Positions 62,555-64,000 of a DNA stretch of 64,000 nucleotides are shown here, piece after piece. The stretch is from contig NZ_AP025344.1 of the NCBI RefSeq assembly GCF_021654795.1, forward strand, positions 1,378,501 to 1,442,500, written 5' to 3'. The stretch's first letter is position 1. The number at the start of each line of letters is the position of its first letter. A program made the position numbers and the translations under genes. The DNA comes from Paenibacillus dendritiformis (lineage in GTDB: Bacteria > Bacillota > Bacilli > Paenibacillales > Paenibacillaceae). The notes under the pieces are model-generated. The model searched no databases. It saw only the letters and a program-made list of their open reading frames with translations, and had not been told where the DNA came from.

Positions 62555-62673
62555 GCCGCCGCAATCGGCGCAACTGAGGATCCGAACATACAAGCAAGAA
62601 GGCGCGATCCGCAAGCCCGCCGTCGACCCGGTGCATGGCGGGCGAATGCGGGACGCGAAAGGAGCAGACAACG

Positions 62674-63396
62674 ATGACACACCGACGCAAAGTGACGATT
62701 TGGAATGAATACCGGCATGAGCAGCACAACCCCAAAGTTGCCGAAGTGTACCCGAAGGGCATTCATCAGGCGATTGGGGAGGGCTTGGGCTCCGGTTGCG
62801 ATATCCGCTACGCGACCCTGGACATGCCGGAGCACGGCCTGACCGAAGAGGTGCTGAACGATACCGATGTGCTGATCTGGTGGGGGCATATGGCTCACCA
62901 CGAAGTGGATGACGCGATCGTGGAGCGCGTCCACCAGCGGGTTCTGCACGGCATGGGGCTTATCGTTCTGCACTCCGGCCATTTCTCCAAAATCTTCAAG
63001 AAACTGATGGGAACCGGCTGCGATTTGAAATGGCGCGAAGCGAATGACAAGGAGCGGTTATGGGTCGTGGCTCCGAACCATCCGATTGCCGAAGGCATCG
63101 GGGAATATTTCGAGCTGGAGCGGGAGGAAATGTACGGCGAGCATTTCGACATTCCTCAGCCGGACGAACTGGTATTCGTCAGCTGGTTCACGGGCGGCGA
63201 AGTATTCCGCAGCGGCTGCTGTTACCATCGCGGCATGGGCAAAGTGTTCTACTTCCGTCCGGGCCATGAGACGTACCCGACGTATTACAACGAGAACGTG
63301 AAGCGGGTCATCGCCAACGCGGTCGAATGGGCGGCGCCGGCGAAGCGGGCTTATCCGAATTACGGCAATGCGAAGCCGCTGGAACCGATGAGCTGA
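62674..63396 (+). CDS. ThuA-domain protein (trehalose-utilisation type)
   Basis: 240 residues from ATG 62674 behind GAAAGGAG. ThuA fold (class I glutaminase-like): [56 protein letters not shown] and [15 protein letters not shown]. In rhizobia ThuA works with the Gfo/Idh dehydrogenase ThuB in forming and using 3-keto-disaccharides. The same partners occur here. Confidence 0.9.
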   Translation: MTHRRKVTIWNEYRHEQHNPKVAEVYPKGIHQAIGEGLGSGCDIRYATLDMPEHGLTEEVLNDTDVLIWWGHMAHHEVDDAIVERVHQRVLHGMGLIVLHSGHFSKIFKKLMGTGCDLKWREANDKERLWVVAPNHPIAEGIGEYFELEREEMYGEHFDIPQPDELVFVSWFTGGEVFRSGCCYHRGMGKVFYFRPGHETYPTYYNENVKRVIANAVEWAAPAKRAYPNYGNAKPLEPMS

Positions 63397-63437
63397 TTCG
63401 CAGCGCGGTACCATTGAAGAAGAATACGCAGATGAAT

Positions 63438-63490
63438 GCCTTGGGCAGGGAGAAGGACAAGCTCCGTTCTTTCCGCCCAGGGCTTTTTTT
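63438..63490 (+). terminator. Rho-independent terminator of the sugar-oxidation operon
   Basis: GCCTTGGGC pairs with GCCCAGGGC (one G-U wobble) across a 28-base loop with inner pairing, followed by seven Ts. Confidence 0.85.
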
Positions 63491-63856
63491 GCCGCATCCG
63501 GGATGAATCCGGAGATGGCCGCCTGCGCGCTGCAGGAGCGCCAGATGACGGAAGGCGTCAGCATGGGCGGGGTGAAGAGGTAAGGGAGCCGATCCGCCCC
63601 TCCGGATATTGGAGCATGATCCGGCCGCTGCCGGGTGTACGGAATCTATCCCAACTCCGCTGGTCAGGGGAGCTGGCGGGATGCTCGGGGAAGGGGGCCG
63701 ATGTTCAACGTTTCCTCAGAGCCTGGCTGAGGCTGTATGGAGAATCCCGGGTCAGGACGGACCGGGAGACGCGTAGCCGGCACACCTATGCAGCACACCT
63801 ATGCAAAAGCGAATGCAGCCGTTACAATGAGGTATAGAATAGATGAGGTGATTGCA
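63491..63856. other. Intergenic region without a supported gene
   Basis: 366 bases. One frame is open across it in each direction, but none has a ribosome binding site, normal composition or a family match. A short 26-codon frame begins MNPEMAACALQERQ and is not convincing. GAGGTGAT at its end serves the next gene. Confidence 0.5.
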
Positions 63857-64000
63857 GTGACAGAATGGTATGAACGAAGCTTCGGCCGCGATTATTTGCT
63901 CGTATACCGCCACCGGGATTTTCAGGGCGCGACGCAGGAAGTGCACGGGATGATGGAGTGGCTTCGGCTGCCGGCGTCCGCATCGATCCTCGATTTGTGC
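63857..64000 (+). CDS. Class I SAM-dependent methyltransferase (3' truncated)
   Basis: Only the first 48 residues are in the window, from GTG 63857 behind GAGGTGAT. The start MTEWYERSFGRDYLLVYRHR and the segment SILDLC, which begins the SAM-binding motif I, are typical of a Firmicute methyltransferase group. The substrate cannot be told. Confidence 0.72.
   Translation, partial: MTEWYERSFGRDYLLVYRHRDFQGATQEVHGMMEWLRLPASASILDLC

Noticed and set aside
63436..63837. A 133-codon frame after the ThuA gene
   Set aside because: It begins inside the terminator, has no ribosome binding site, and its composition looks non-coding.

Overview
The window looks like chromosomal DNA of a spore-forming Firmicute of the Paenibacillus type. 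It has high G+C, frequent TTG/GTG starts, strong AGGAGG ribosome binding sites, and clear gerE, ccpN, yqfL, YheC/D, CgeB-like and YhcN-like sporulation genes. The species is not determinable from sequence reading alone.

Region 1 (1-13.7 kb) is a head-to-tail array of nine paralogous extracellular solute-binding lipoproteins with no permease or ATPase of their own. The first is cut by the window edge and the ninth is frameshifted behind its signal peptide. Copies 1-5 and 6-9 form two subfamilies, divided by a strong terminator. Most gaps hold the same small hairpin. Copies 6 and 8 have a duplicated promoter block.

Region 2 (13.9-26 kb) carries ecsA-ecsB, then a gluconeogenesis control island: glpX, an SR1P-type small protein under a promoter with a CcpN-box match, an unknown gene, ccpN and yqfL. 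After it come a Gfo/Idh oxidoreductase, an aminotransferase, an AraC regulator, psd and a YheC/D coat-associated ATP-grasp gene.

Region 3 (25.8-47.8 kb) is the most unusual part. I read it as a spore-surface glycoprotein locus. It encodes a 3265-residue protein built from about 290 decapeptides, seven glycosyltransferase-type proteins, the first two dTDP-rhamnose enzymes (SpsI/SpsJ type), three small helical proteins and an Arg-rich small protein. Five of the proteins share an Arg-rich N-terminus followed by a [YF]xxG[YF]xxG-like motif. Mother-cell sigma-K-type promoters precede the giant gene and the small-protein operon.

Region 4 (47.9-55.2 kb) has a Gld-type ABC exporter operon, fabH behind a textbook FapR operator, a YhcN-type forespore lipoprotein with a glycine-rich decapeptide repeat and a sigma-G-like promoter, and gerE with a near-perfect sigma-K promoter.

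Region 5 (55.4-64 kb) has the amino-sugar operon rpiR-nagB-nagA with a palindromic candidate operator, an AraC regulator, and a divergent four-gene sugar-oxidation operon (isomerase, dehydrogenase, isomerase, ThuA). A methyltransferase gene runs off the end.
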